Shown here in pieces: positions 1 to 7,153 of a stretch of 12,654 nucleotides of DNA (its first letter is position 1; each line of letters begins with the position of its first letter). The stretch spans positions 1 to 12,654 of the forward strand of contig DASWVC010000092.1 in the NCBI GenBank assembly GCA_036401335.1, in the 5' to 3' direction. Below the pieces are notes generated by a model, which made no database searches, had not been told where the DNA came from, and saw nothing but the letters and a program-made list of their open reading frames with translations. The DNA comes from DASWVC01 sp036401335 (GTDB taxonomy: Bacteria; Verrucomicrobiota; Verrucomicrobiia; Chthoniobacterales; JAFAMB01). Both the position numbers and the translations under genes were made by a program.

Positions 1-2403
1 TGTCCGTATTGCGGGGTGGGGTGCGGCATGATTCTGCACGTTGAAGACAACCGGATCGTCAAGGTGGAGGGAGACAAGAACCACCCGGCCAATTACGGCA
101 AACTGTGCAGCAAAGGTGCCAACTGCGCGCCGAACGTTTCGGCGAAAGACCGCCTCGCCCACGCCCAGGTGCGTCCTCGGCGTGACGCCCCCCATGCCCG
201 GGTACCGGTCGCGCAAGCCGTACAGGAAGCCGGGCAAAAGCTGCGGTCGTTGGTCGATGCCCACGGACCCGATTCCGTGGCCATCTACTCGTCCGGCCAG
301 CTCTCCATGGAAGCCCAGTACCTGACCAACAAACTGATGAAGGGCTTCATCGGGACCAACAACATCGAAGCCAATTCCCGCCTTTGCATGGCCAGCGCTG
401 CTCAAGGTTACAAGCTGTCGCTGGGCTCCGATGCGCCGCCCGGGTCCTACCAGGATTTCGAGAAGAGCGACTGCTTTTTCGTCATCGGATCGAACATGGC
501 GGAGTGTCATCCCATCCTGTTCACACGGTTGTTGGCCGCCAGGAAGAAATCCGGCGCCAAACTCATCGTGGTGGATCCACGCCGGACGCCTACGGCCGAA
601 AAGGCCGACCTTTACCTCCCAATTGAGCCGGGGACCGATTTGGCCTTGCTGAATGGATTGCTTCATTTGTTCGTCGAGAACGGTCGCGTTGACCCCGGAT
701 TTATCGCCCGGTACACGGAAGGCTGGGAAGGCATGCCGGAGTTTTTGGACGCCTACACGCCCACCCGGGTCTCGGAGCTGACCGGGTTGCATGAGTCGGA
801 CATTCGGACAACAGCCCAGTGGATGGGGGAAGCCCGCGAGTTGATGAGCCTGTGGACAATGGGCCTCAACCAAAGCACGCAAGGCACCTGGAGCAACAAT
901 GCCGTTTGCAACCTTCACCTGGCCACCGGGAAGATCTGTCGTCCCGGCAGCGGCCCTTTTTCCCTTAGCGGCCAGCCGAACGCGATGGGTGGACGCGAAA
1001 TGGGGTACCTCAGTGCCGGCTTGCCCGGTCAACGCACCGTCCTCAGCGCGGCCGACCGGGCTTACACCGAAACGTTTTGGGGCTTGCCCTCGGGCCGGAT
1101 CAACCCGGAAGCGGGACCGGACGCGGTGGAAATGTTTAAAAGGCTTAAGTCGGGAGAAATCAAGGCAGTCTGGATTCTCTGCACCAACCCGGTGGCCTCC
1201 ATGCCGCGCAGGGCCGGGGTGATTGAAGCCTTGGAGGCGGCTGAGTTGGTGATTGTGCAGGACGCTTACCACCCAACGGAAACGACGCCGTACGCCGACA
1301 TCCTTTTGCCTGGGGCTCTCTGGGCAGAGGCGGAAGGGGTCATGGTGAATTCTGAACGGGGCGTGACGCTGATGCAAAAGGCGGTGGAACCGCCGGGTGA
1401 GGCGTGCGCGGATTGGGCCCTGGTGGCACGGGTAGCAAGTGCCATGGGGTACGGCCCGGCGTTCAAGTTCAACAGCGCGGCGGACGTTTTTGACGAGATC
1501 CGCCAGACGGACAATCCCCAGTCGGGGTACGACCTGCGCGGCATGACCCACGAACGCCTTCGTCGCGACGGCTCGCTGCAATGGCCTTGCGGGCCGGGTG
1601 GGGCGAGCCGGAATCCAATCCGTTACCTTGTTCCGTCCGATGCGCCGGAGCAACCACCTACGATCCGCTTTGCCACGGAGTCGGGCCGAGCCCGGTTTTT
1701 TGCGCGTCCCCATTTGGCGCCCGACGAACTGCCCGACAATGAGTTCCCCTTTATTTTGACCACGGGCCGGTGCCCGCACCAATGGCATACCATGACGAAG
1801 ACGGGTAAAGTTCTTGCGCTGAACCGGCTGAACCCAGGACCTTTCCTTGAAGTGCACCCCGAAGATGCCGATGAACTTGGCATCGCCGAGGGCGACGCCG
1901 TGGAAGTCCGCTCCCGCCGCGGCCGAGCGATTTACCCGGCCCGGGTGACGCCCCGCATTCGCGCCGGCTGCTGTTTTGCTCCGTTTCACTGGAATGATGT
2001 GTTCGGCGAAATCCTTGCCATCAATGCCGCTACGAATGAAGCGGTTGACCCGATTTCGAAACAGCCCGAGTTCAAGTTTTGCGCCGTCCAACTGAGCAAA
2101 AGCAAGGTTGCCAGCACAGCGGCCACTTCACTGGCCGGCGCGGTGCCGTCGGCAACTGCAACGCCTCAAGGGTTCACGTTGGAGGCTGCGCTCGCCCAGT
2201 GGCAGGACCACCCTTTAACCGCGCAACAAAAGGAATACCTCCATGGGCTGGTCGTCAGCTTGCTGACTTCGTCGCGCCGTCTCCCGGCGTCCACGGCCAA
2301 CCTGCCGGAGGAAGCGGGTTTCAGCCCCCGTCAGCGGGCCTGGGTGAGCGGGTTGTTGGCCGGAGCCTTTTCCGAGGCTAACCCCCGTTCCCCAGGGCGT
2401 TAA
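1..2403 (+). CDS. nasA: Assimilatory nitrate reductase, molybdopterin catalytic subunit (5' end cut by window edge)
   Basis: Cytoplasmic reductase of nitrate to nitrite, the first step of nitrate assimilation. The reading frame is open from base 1, so 800 residues are visible and the true start lies upstream, probably by only 10-25 codons given where the cluster motif sits in NarB/NasA proteins. Visible residues 1-8 read CPYCGVGC and, with Cys36 in CSKG, form the 4Fe-4S site. Cys129 in SRLCMAS is the expected molybdenum ligand. SGQPNAMGGRE (323-333) and TTGRCPHQWHTMTKTG (587-602) are typical of the NarB/NasA branch of the DMSO-reductase family. The catalytic fold ends near residue 698. The remaining ~100 residues are an Ala/Ser/Pro-rich tail without cysteines, so it is not the Fe-S extension of some NasA proteins; it carries two short docking-like motifs described separately. 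A periplasmic NapA is less likely because of the NarB-type motifs and neighbouring siroheme reductase. The stop is TAA. Confidence 0.95.
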   Translation, partial: CPYCGVGCGMILHVEDNRIVKVEGDKNHPANYGKLCSKGANCAPNVSAKDRLAHAQVRPRRDAPHARVPVAQAVQEAGQKLRSLVDAHGPDSVAIYSSGQLSMEAQYLTNKLMKGFIGTNNIEANSRLCMASAAQGYKLSLGSDAPPGSYQDFEKSDCFFVIGSNMAECHPILFTRLLAARKKSGAKLIVVDPRRTPTAEKADLYLPIEPGTDLALLNGLLHLFVENGRVDPGFIARYTEGWEGMPEFLDAYTPTRVSELTGLHESDIRTTAQWMGEARELMSLWTMGLNQSTQGTWSNNAVCNLHLATGKICRPGSGPFSLSGQPNAMGGREMGYLSAGLPGQRTVLSAADRAYTETFWGLPSGRINPEAGPDAVEMFKRLKSGEIKAVWILCTNPVASMPRRAGVIEALEAAELVIVQDAYHPTETTPYADILLPGALWAEAEGVMVNSERGVTLMQKAVEPPGEACADWALVARVASAMGYGPAFKFNSAADVFDEIRQTDNPQSGYDLRGMTHERLRRDGSLQWPCGPGGASRNPIRYLVPSDAPEQPPTIRFATESGRARFFARPHLAPDELPDNEFPFILTTGRCPHQWHTMTKTGKVLALNRLNPGPFLEVHPEDADELGIAEGDAVEVRSRRGRAIYPARVTPRIRAGCCFAPFHWNDVFGEILAINAATNEAVDPISKQPEFKFCAVQLSKSKVASTAATSLAGAVPSATATPQGFTLEAALAQWQDHPLTAQQKEYLHGLVVSLLTSSRRLPASTANLPEEAGFSPRQRAWVSGLLAGAFSEANPRSPGR
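2209..2376 (+). other. Tandem assembly-motif tail of NasA
   Basis: Two related short peptides lie near the NasA C-terminus. Bases 2209-2265 (visible residues 737-755) contain LTAQQKEYLHGL, and bases 2320-2376 (residues 774-792) contain FSPRQRAWVSGLLAGAFS. The first shares QKEYL-x-G with the NirA N-terminus (FSPEQKEYLQGYFAGLAF). The second shares QRAW-(L/V)-x-GLLAG-x-F-S with the diflavin reductase N-terminus (FTPAQRAWLNGLLAGMFS). The sequence similarity is directly visible; a role in protein-protein docking is inference. Confidence 0.7.
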
Positions 2404-2479
2404 CGGCTGCTCTACAGCAGGAGAATGGGTCGGGGTAGCGGCATGTCAGTGTGATCGTGCGAAGATAATAAAAACTTTT

Positions 2480-2514
2480 GGGCTGTAAAGGTCGACTGGC
2501 TCGACCGGCAGCCC
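2480..2514. terminator. Nested hairpin, possible terminator (best reading leftward)
   Basis: Outer stem GGGCTG (2480-2485) pairs with CAGCCC (2509-2514), and inner stem GGTCGA (2490-2495) pairs with TCGACC (2501-2506) around a CTGGC loop. Both stems are perfect 6-bp matches separated by a small internal loop (TAAA/GG). On the plus strand no T run follows. On the minus strand the hairpin is followed by an AAAAGTTTTTATT stretch, so it would serve best as a terminator of leftward transcription, although no leftward gene is adjacent. It may instead be an RNA 3'-end structure for nasA. Confidence 0.35.
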
Positions 2515-2693
2515 GGTAGGGCGGCGAGTCCCCTAGGCGTTAACCTACGCCGGTTCCCGTTTTGGCCGGCAGGCGAGTGGGGGCCTCCCCGGCCGGATCG
2601 CGTGTCCCTGCGCGACCTCCCGAAGCCTCCCCTTCAGCCTCGTGCTCAAAGGCAGCGAAAAAGATCGCGCGCTTGTCGGTGAGCGTCGAGTTT

Positions 2694-2762
2694 GGGGCGG
2701 GGCCCCTTTTCTCCTGGCGCGCAGCCTGACTGCGGGCGAATTACGAAAGCGTAACCCGCCCC
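2694..2762 (+). other. Possible three-way-junction RNA or DNA fold upstream of the kinase gene
   Basis: GGGGCGGG (2694-2701) is perfectly complementary to CCCGCCCC (2755-2762). The enclosed sequence holds two hairpins: one at 2717-2737 (GCGCGCAG with CTGCGGGC, one mismatch, loop CCTGA) and one at 2741-2754 (TTACG-AAAG-CGTAA, perfect). Together these can form a closed three-way junction. I do not recognise a known RNA family. It lies upstream of the kinase -10 box, so it would be in RNA only if read from nasA or from another start. Confidence 0.35.
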
Positions 2763-2795
2763 GCCTTGGTCGATACCGTCGACGTGAATCATTGG

Positions 2796-2826
2796 TTGTG
2801 TCAGGGCCCCGCTTTTAGTTTATAAT
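2796..2826 (+). promoter_or_regulatory. Candidate sigma-70-type promoter of the kinase gene
   Basis: A perfect TATAAT lies at 2821-2826 in a locally AT-rich stretch within GC-rich sequence. The best -35 is a weak TTGTGT at 2796-2801 with a long 19-bp spacer. Transcription would begin near 2832-2834, only a few bases before the ATG at 2837, giving a leaderless or nearly leaderless mRNA. The absence of any Shine-Dalgarno sequence before this ATG agrees with that. Confidence 0.5.
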
Positions 2827-2836
2827 TACCGTCGTC

Positions 2837-5386
2837 ATGCCGGAGGCGGACCATTATCATCATTACGAACTGCTTCGGCGAGGGGACGGCAGCCTTTGGG
2901 AACTGGGCCGGGGAGCCATGGGCATCACCTACAAAGCCTATGACACCAACCTGCATTGCACGGTGGCCCTGAAGGTCATCCATTCCTCTTGCCTCGATAG
3001 CGATACAGCCCAACAACGTTTCCTGCGCGAAGCCCGCGCCGCGGCGGCGTTACGTCACCAGAATGTCGCGTCGGTGTTTCACCTTGGGACCGACCACGGC
3101 AATTACTTCTATGCAATGGAGTTCATTGACGGTGAGACCGTCGAGGCTTGCATAAAGCGCAAAGGACGGCTCGAAGCCGCTGAAGCGCTGAACATCGTTC
3201 TCCAAGTAACTCGCGCCTTGGCCGCTGCCTCCAAACAGCGGTTGGTGCATCGCGACCTGAAGCCGGCCAACTTGATGCTGGTCGACGATGAAGGTGGCCC
3301 AACCGTGAAAGTGATTGATTTCGGTTTGGCGAAAAGTGCGAAAAACGCAGGGGAGGATTCGAGCACGCTCACCATGGGAGGATTCGTTGGTACTCCGCAC
3401 TTTGCCAGCCCCGAACAGGTGAAGGAAGGCGAGATTGACATCCGCTCGGACATCTACTCGCTTGGGGCCACCCTCTACTTCATGGTGACCGGCAAGTTGC
3501 CGTTCTCCGGTTCGGTTGGCCATGTCATGAGCCAGCACCTCTACAAACCCATTTCCCTGGAACCGCTGACGGAGGTGCCCCGATGTGTGGTGTCGCTGAT
3601 TCAGCGAATGATGGAAAAAGACCGGGACCTGCGACCCCAGACGCCACGGGAATTGCTGGAAGCCATTTCCGACTGCCTTGAACAGATCCGTGTTCCCATC
3701 CCTCGAGGCAGTGGCGGGAACGCGGGGGAAGCACCATTGCATCGTTTGAGCCCGGGAGTGATCCTCGCCCATTACTACCGGCTGATCGAAGAACTTCGCC
3801 ACACCCCTCAGGGCCGCACTTTCGTGGCGGAAGACCTCCGGCAAAAGCGCCAGGTTTGCTTGCTGCTGCTGAGCCCCGAGTTTACGTCGGCCCCGAACCG
3901 GTTCAGGACCCTGGAGGCGGCGGTGAGCCGGGTGCGTTCCTCACCTCACCCGATGTTGCGAGTGATCCATGGCTTGGAAACGGCCGGGGATGACCGCATT
4001 CTCGTGAAGGAACAAGTGGTCGGGCCCTCCTTGCAGGACGTGCTTCGGGTTCGCCAGGTTCTGGGGGTGCCGGAAGTTGTGCGTTTGTTGCGAGTGCTGG
4101 CGCCCGTAGCCGATCATGCAACCCGCGAAGGGCTCCAGCACGCAGATTTTACGCTGACCGGCATTCACCTGAAGGATCCGAAATGGGCGGAGAACGGGAT
4201 TCCGACCGACCTTTTGCAACGTCCCCTCACGGCCTGGGAACCACTCGAGCCGGTCGTCGATGCCGTCGACCTTTCATTTCCATCTTCTCACCTCGACACT
4301 TCCGCTGGCCTCGCACCTCAGGCACAAGACTTCGCCAACCACGAATCGCGGGGCAGCGGGGTGCGTCTCCTGAGTTTGCTTGCTTACGAGTTGCTCGATG
4401 GCCCACGAGCCCGGTTGGAAGCAACCGGCCAGTACACGGCAATCGTGTCGTTATCGGACGAGGGAAACGCTGTGTTGCGCCGCGGCGTGGTTGATGAGTG
4501 CCCGTCCGCAGACGAATTGGCCAAGCAGTTGGCGGCGGCAGTCGGCGTTGCCGAACCCAGGCCGTTCGTCTCTACGCCACCCGCTCCTGCGCCCGTTGTG
4601 CGCGCTGCGCCAGACCCGGTAGCGTCTGTGCCGTCGCCGGAAACCCCGGCAAGGCCACCGAGGAGTCGCCTGCCCGTTGTCGACGTGCGCCGCGTGGGTT
4701 TCCTGATCGGCGTATTGGCGCTGCTGCTAGGAAGCAGCTACGCCATTTTGCGCGCCCTCCATCGTGCCCATTCGGTTTCTTCCCCAGTTGGGATCGCCGC
4801 CCTTTCCGTGCAGAGCGAGCCGGTCGGGGCCGCGCTGCTGCTGGATGGCAAACCGCCTTCCGGGCCGCCCGGCACCTTCGCGCACGTGCCTTTCGGTTCC
4901 CACCAGCTCACCGCCACCCTGGAAGGCTACGAACCCCTGGCGCAGGACCTGCAGGTCCAGGAAGGCATGAACCCGAACCTGCGGGTTGAACTCCAGCGCC
5001 AGGTCCCGAGGGTTGACTTGACCCCCACGGAGTTGACGGAGGATGCGCCCGTCGCGCCCGTTCTTCATAAGTCAGGCAGGTACCGCGGCACGTTGAAAGT
5101 CCCCGGGGGTGGCCGCACCATTCCATGCACCGTGGAGCTGGATGACTCCGGGCTTGCCGGTACGATTGCCTATGGCAGCCGCCTCGGAGATACCGTTGTC
5201 CGGTTCAGCGGCAAAGTTGAAAATGACACGCTCCGTGCCGACACAGGCGAGGTCGTGTCAAAGCCGGCCGGGGTCAGGTGGAGCAAGGAAACTTTCACCT
5301 TGACGTTCCGGCCCGATGGCACCGGCGCCGTTTATCACTGCGTCGAACCTTCCACCGCTTTAACCGGCACGTTAACCCCTCCATGA
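2837..5386 (+). CDS. Membrane Ser/Thr protein kinase with tandem pseudokinase, PEGA domain and beta-rich C-terminus
   Basis: An 849-residue Hanks-type kinase. Residues ~10-285 form a complete kinase domain: glycine loop GRGAMG (24-29), ATP-binding Lys46, alpha-C Glu65, catalytic loop HRDLKPAN (138-145), DFG (161-163), and GTPHFASPEQ (185-194). Residues ~308-570 align with a second kinase fold that has lost its catalytic residues (see findings). A Pro/Ala-rich linker (~575-615) leads to one membrane helix (~620-640). Outside it lie a PEGA domain (~653-720, with P-V-G-A-x-L-L-L-D-G and G-S-H-Q-L-T-A-T-L-E-G-Y) and a beta-rich end (~745-838). The kinase would face the cytoplasm and the C-terminus the periplasm. 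The start is supported by family-like residues Y-E-L-L-R-R-G-D-G-S-L-W-E-L right after it and by the promoter at 2821-2826. The signal and targets are unknown. It overlaps the next gene by 4 bp. Confidence 0.93.
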   Translation: MPEADHYHHYELLRRGDGSLWELGRGAMGITYKAYDTNLHCTVALKVIHSSCLDSDTAQQRFLREARAAAALRHQNVASVFHLGTDHGNYFYAMEFIDGETVEACIKRKGRLEAAEALNIVLQVTRALAAASKQRLVHRDLKPANLMLVDDEGGPTVKVIDFGLAKSAKNAGEDSSTLTMGGFVGTPHFASPEQVKEGEIDIRSDIYSLGATLYFMVTGKLPFSGSVGHVMSQHLYKPISLEPLTEVPRCVVSLIQRMMEKDRDLRPQTPRELLEAISDCLEQIRVPIPRGSGGNAGEAPLHRLSPGVILAHYYRLIEELRHTPQGRTFVAEDLRQKRQVCLLLLSPEFTSAPNRFRTLEAAVSRVRSSPHPMLRVIHGLETAGDDRILVKEQVVGPSLQDVLRVRQVLGVPEVVRLLRVLAPVADHATREGLQHADFTLTGIHLKDPKWAENGIPTDLLQRPLTAWEPLEPVVDAVDLSFPSSHLDTSAGLAPQAQDFANHESRGSGVRLLSLLAYELLDGPRARLEATGQYTAIVSLSDEGNAVLRRGVVDECPSADELAKQLAAAVGVAEPRPFVSTPPAPAPVVRAAPDPVASVPSPETPARPPRSRLPVVDVRRVGFLIGVLALLLGSSYAILRALHRAHSVSSPVGIAALSVQSEPVGAALLLDGKPPSGPPGTFAHVPFGSHQLTATLEGYEPLAQDLQVQEGMNPNLRVELQRQVPRVDLTPTELTEDAPVAPVLHKSGRYRGTLKVPGGGRTIPCTVELDDSGLAGTIAYGSRLGDTVVRFSGKVENDTLRADTGEVVSKPAGVRWSKETFTLTFRPDGTGAVYHCVEPSTALTGTLTPP

Positions 5387-6096
5387 CAAAGACGTTTGTT
5401 GCGCTTGCCACGGTCATTCTGGGCCTGTTTGGAGCGGTTGAAAAAATGCCCGCGCCCATTGAATTGGAGCCGGAAACCACGCCGCCACGCCACGTGTACC
5501 GCGTAAGGCCGAGGCACACGGAGGCTGGCGTGCCCGCGCCGGCCCCCGAGGCGCCCGCCCCGGATGTAGCCCTGGGATTTGACGAAACGGCTGCGTTGCT
5601 GGTCGGAGCCTGGGACCTCAGACCCGAGGGATCGAACGCCAAGGGATCGGGAAGGGTGTCGATTTCCCGGGCCGGCAATGGGGAGTTCAAGATCAGCGGC
5701 AAGTTCGCGGAGGATAGTAACTACGGCCGGCCCTCAAGCTTTAGCGGCACAATCCGGGGTTTCCTGAAAGGGGCCAATGCTATCGGTTACCTGAGGTTTT
5801 GCCTCCGCGATGCGTACCTAGATACGCAAGGTCCCACGCCAGACGGAAGCCAGCCATTTGGCAGATTGACCCACCATGAAGGAAAGACCATCCTGGACCC
5901 GGCAGATACCGCTGACGACTACGTTGCGTATGGCGTCGTCGCAGGTTCCTTCCGCGCTTTCGATGGCGTTCAGACTTCCGAACAACCTGTGGCCGTCATG
6001 GGTTTCGTCAGCCATAGTGACAAAACGCTTTCCGTGTGGTTCAAGGCGATTCCCCCTGCGGATCAATTCGCAGGTTTTTTCTTCCGTCGTCCATGA
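5383..6096 (+). CDS. Exported or membrane-anchored beta-rich protein, coupled to the kinase; unrecognised
   Basis: A 237-residue protein whose ATG (5383-5385) overlaps the kinase TGA (5384-5386) as ATGA, which implies translational coupling and a joint function. An in-frame start exists at 5278, but it would overlap the kinase by more than 100 bp and its extra residues look like shadow sequence, so 5383 is preferred. A hydrophobic segment at residues ~4-18 after a lysine suggests a signal peptide or N-terminal anchor. It is followed by a Pro/Ala/Glu-rich linker (~23-62) and then a domain with many short alternating hydrophobic stretches typical of beta sheet (VGAWDL, GRVSIS, FKISGKF, FSGTIRG, VAVMGFVS, LSVWFKAI). 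I recognise no family. The likely location, the same side of the membrane as the kinase PEGA domain, makes it a candidate ligand or co-sensor. Confidence 0.75.
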   Translation: MTKTFVALATVILGLFGAVEKMPAPIELEPETTPPRHVYRVRPRHTEAGVPAPAPEAPAPDVALGFDETAALLVGAWDLRPEGSNAKGSGRVSISRAGNGEFKISGKFAEDSNYGRPSSFSGTIRGFLKGANAIGYLRFCLRDAYLDTQGPTPDGSQPFGRLTHHEGKTILDPADTADDYVAYGVVAGSFRAFDGVQTSEQPVAVMGFVSHSDKTLSVWFKAIPPADQFAGFFFRRP

Positions 6097-6100
6097 TCAG

Positions 6101-6115
6101 GGACACGCGGTGTCT
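6101..6115. terminator. Small hairpin in the convergent junction
   Basis: GACAC (6102-6106), loop GCG, GTGTC (6110-6114), extended by a G-T pair, lies in the 19 bp between two converging genes. On the plus strand it is followed by a short TTTAAG stretch that overlaps the dehydrogenase stop codon. The stem is short, so it is at best a weak terminator. Confidence 0.3.
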
Positions 6116-7153
6116 TTAAGCGACCAGTGACACTTTCATCGCCTTCCGGCGGTCGGACGCCAACGCAAACGCCCGGTTGACGTCCGCAAAGCGGAATGTG
6201 TCACTTAGGACCGGTTCCAAATCGATGCTGCCCCTGACCAGTTCATTCACGGCCCATTCGAATTCCTCATGGAACCGGAACGTTCCCACCAGGTCCAGCT
6301 CTTTTGCCGTGACCTTGTTGATCGACATACCCGTTTTACCGGCAGGTAAAATGCCTACTTGCACGATCCGCCCACCCGGCCTCGTGGCATCAATGCAATT
6401 CTCCAGTGCCTGGGCGTTGCCCGAGACTTCGAACGCCACATCAAACGAGCCGCCGTCCCCGGCAAGGTCCTCCAGGGCCGAACCCTTGGTCCGCACGTTG
6501 ATCACGCGGGTTGCCCCCATGCGCTCCGCCACCGCCAGCGGTTCGTCGAACAAATCGGTCACCACGATCTCCGATGCTCCGGCCAACCGGGCCGAGGCAA
6601 CCGTCAGCACCCCGATCGGACCGGAGCCTGTGACCAGAACCCGGCGGCCCAGCACCGATCCAGCTCGCGCCACTGCGTGCAGCGTTACCGCCAACGGCTC
6701 CGCACAAGCCGCCGCCTGATAAGGCAGGGTTTCCGGAACGGGCACACATTGCCTTTCCAACGCGGTAAAAAATTCCGCGAACGCTCCATGGACATGCGGG
6801 AACTGCCGGGCGCTGCCGAAAAACCGGACATTCCTGCAAAGGTTGGAGCGGCCCGACAAACACTCCCGGCAGCGCAGGCAGGCCCTGGTCGGATTTACCG
6901 CAACCCTCTGACCTGCCTGAAGGTTCGTGACCTTTGCCCCAACCCTAACTACCTGGCCGGCAACTTCGTGACCAAGTACCATCGGTTCGCGCACCGCAAA
7001 ATCACCGACCCTGCCGTCATGGTAATAGTGCAGGTCCGACCCGCAGATCCCTCCTGCACCGAAACGAACCAGAACTTCGTCGTCGTGCGGCCGGGGTTCC
7101 GGGAAGTTTGCGATCCTTAAATCATTGGCACCGTAAATGACACACGCAAGCAT
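6116..7153 (-). CDS. Zinc-dependent medium-chain dehydrogenase, L-idonate 5-dehydrogenase type
   Basis: A 345-residue NAD(P)-dependent alcohol/polyol dehydrogenase. Catalytic zinc residues are Cys37 (in GGICGSDLHYYHDGRVGDF), His62-Glu63 (GHEVAG) and Glu152 (AEP). Structural zinc is held by Cys92, Cys95, Cys98 and Cys106. The Rossmann motif GSGPIG is at 176-181, and Asp200 ends the second strand (VVTDLFDEP), which favours NAD(H) over NADP(H). The HYYHDGRVGDFAVREPMVLGHE region is close to IdnD-type L-idonate 5-dehydrogenases, which interconvert L-idonate and 5-ketogluconate; other polyol substrates are possible and no gluconate-pathway partner is visible here. Its length is normal for the family. 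The ATG lies 128 bp after the carbonic anhydrase stop on the same strand, so it may be read through or have its own promoter. No clear Shine-Dalgarno is seen. It is probably unrelated to nitrogen assimilation. Confidence 0.9.
   Translation of the reverse strand: MLACVIYGANDLRIANFPEPRPHDDEVLVRFGAGGICGSDLHYYHDGRVGDFAVREPMVLGHEVAGQVVRVGAKVTNLQAGQRVAVNPTRACLRCRECLSGRSNLCRNVRFFGSARQFPHVHGAFAEFFTALERQCVPVPETLPYQAAACAEPLAVTLHAVARAGSVLGRRVLVTGSGPIGVLTVASARLAGASEIVVTDLFDEPLAVAERMGATRVINVRTKGSALEDLAGDGGSFDVAFEVSGNAQALENCIDATRPGGRIVQVGILPAGKTGMSINKVTAKELDLVGTFRFHEEFEWAVNELVRGSIDLEPVLSDTFRFADVNRAFALASDRRKAMKVSLVA

Larger units (their letters stand above)
2404..2836. other. Intergenic region between nasA and the kinase gene, rich in inverted repeats
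   Basis: No convincing gene is present in these 433 bp. It holds a small hairpin directly after the nasA stop (CTGCT-CTAC-AGCAG, 2407-2420, no following T run), a nested hairpin at 2480-2514, further short GC-rich repeats (GGCGT 2536-2540 with ACGCC 2547-2551; TCGCG 2598-2602 with CGCGA 2611-2615), a possible three-way-junction fold at 2694-2762, and a kinase promoter candidate at the right end. No U-tract terminator in the nasA direction is evident. The density of complementary segments could reflect a structured transcript or only high GC content. Confidence 0.5.

Noticed and set aside
2699..2712. GGGGCCCC followed by TTTTCT as an intrinsic terminator of nasA
   Set aside because: The palindrome has no loop, and the G-rich half pairs better with CCCGCCCC downstream.
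3050..3844. 264-codon open frame antisense to the kinase domain
   Set aside because: It lies opposite the conserved kinase motifs and is His/Phe/Gln-rich without a recognisable domain.
5278..5382. Upstream in-frame start for the kinase-coupled protein
   Set aside because: It would add a 35-residue Arg/His-rich stretch lying wholly inside the kinase coding end and bury the signal-like segment; the ATGA overlap start is far more natural.
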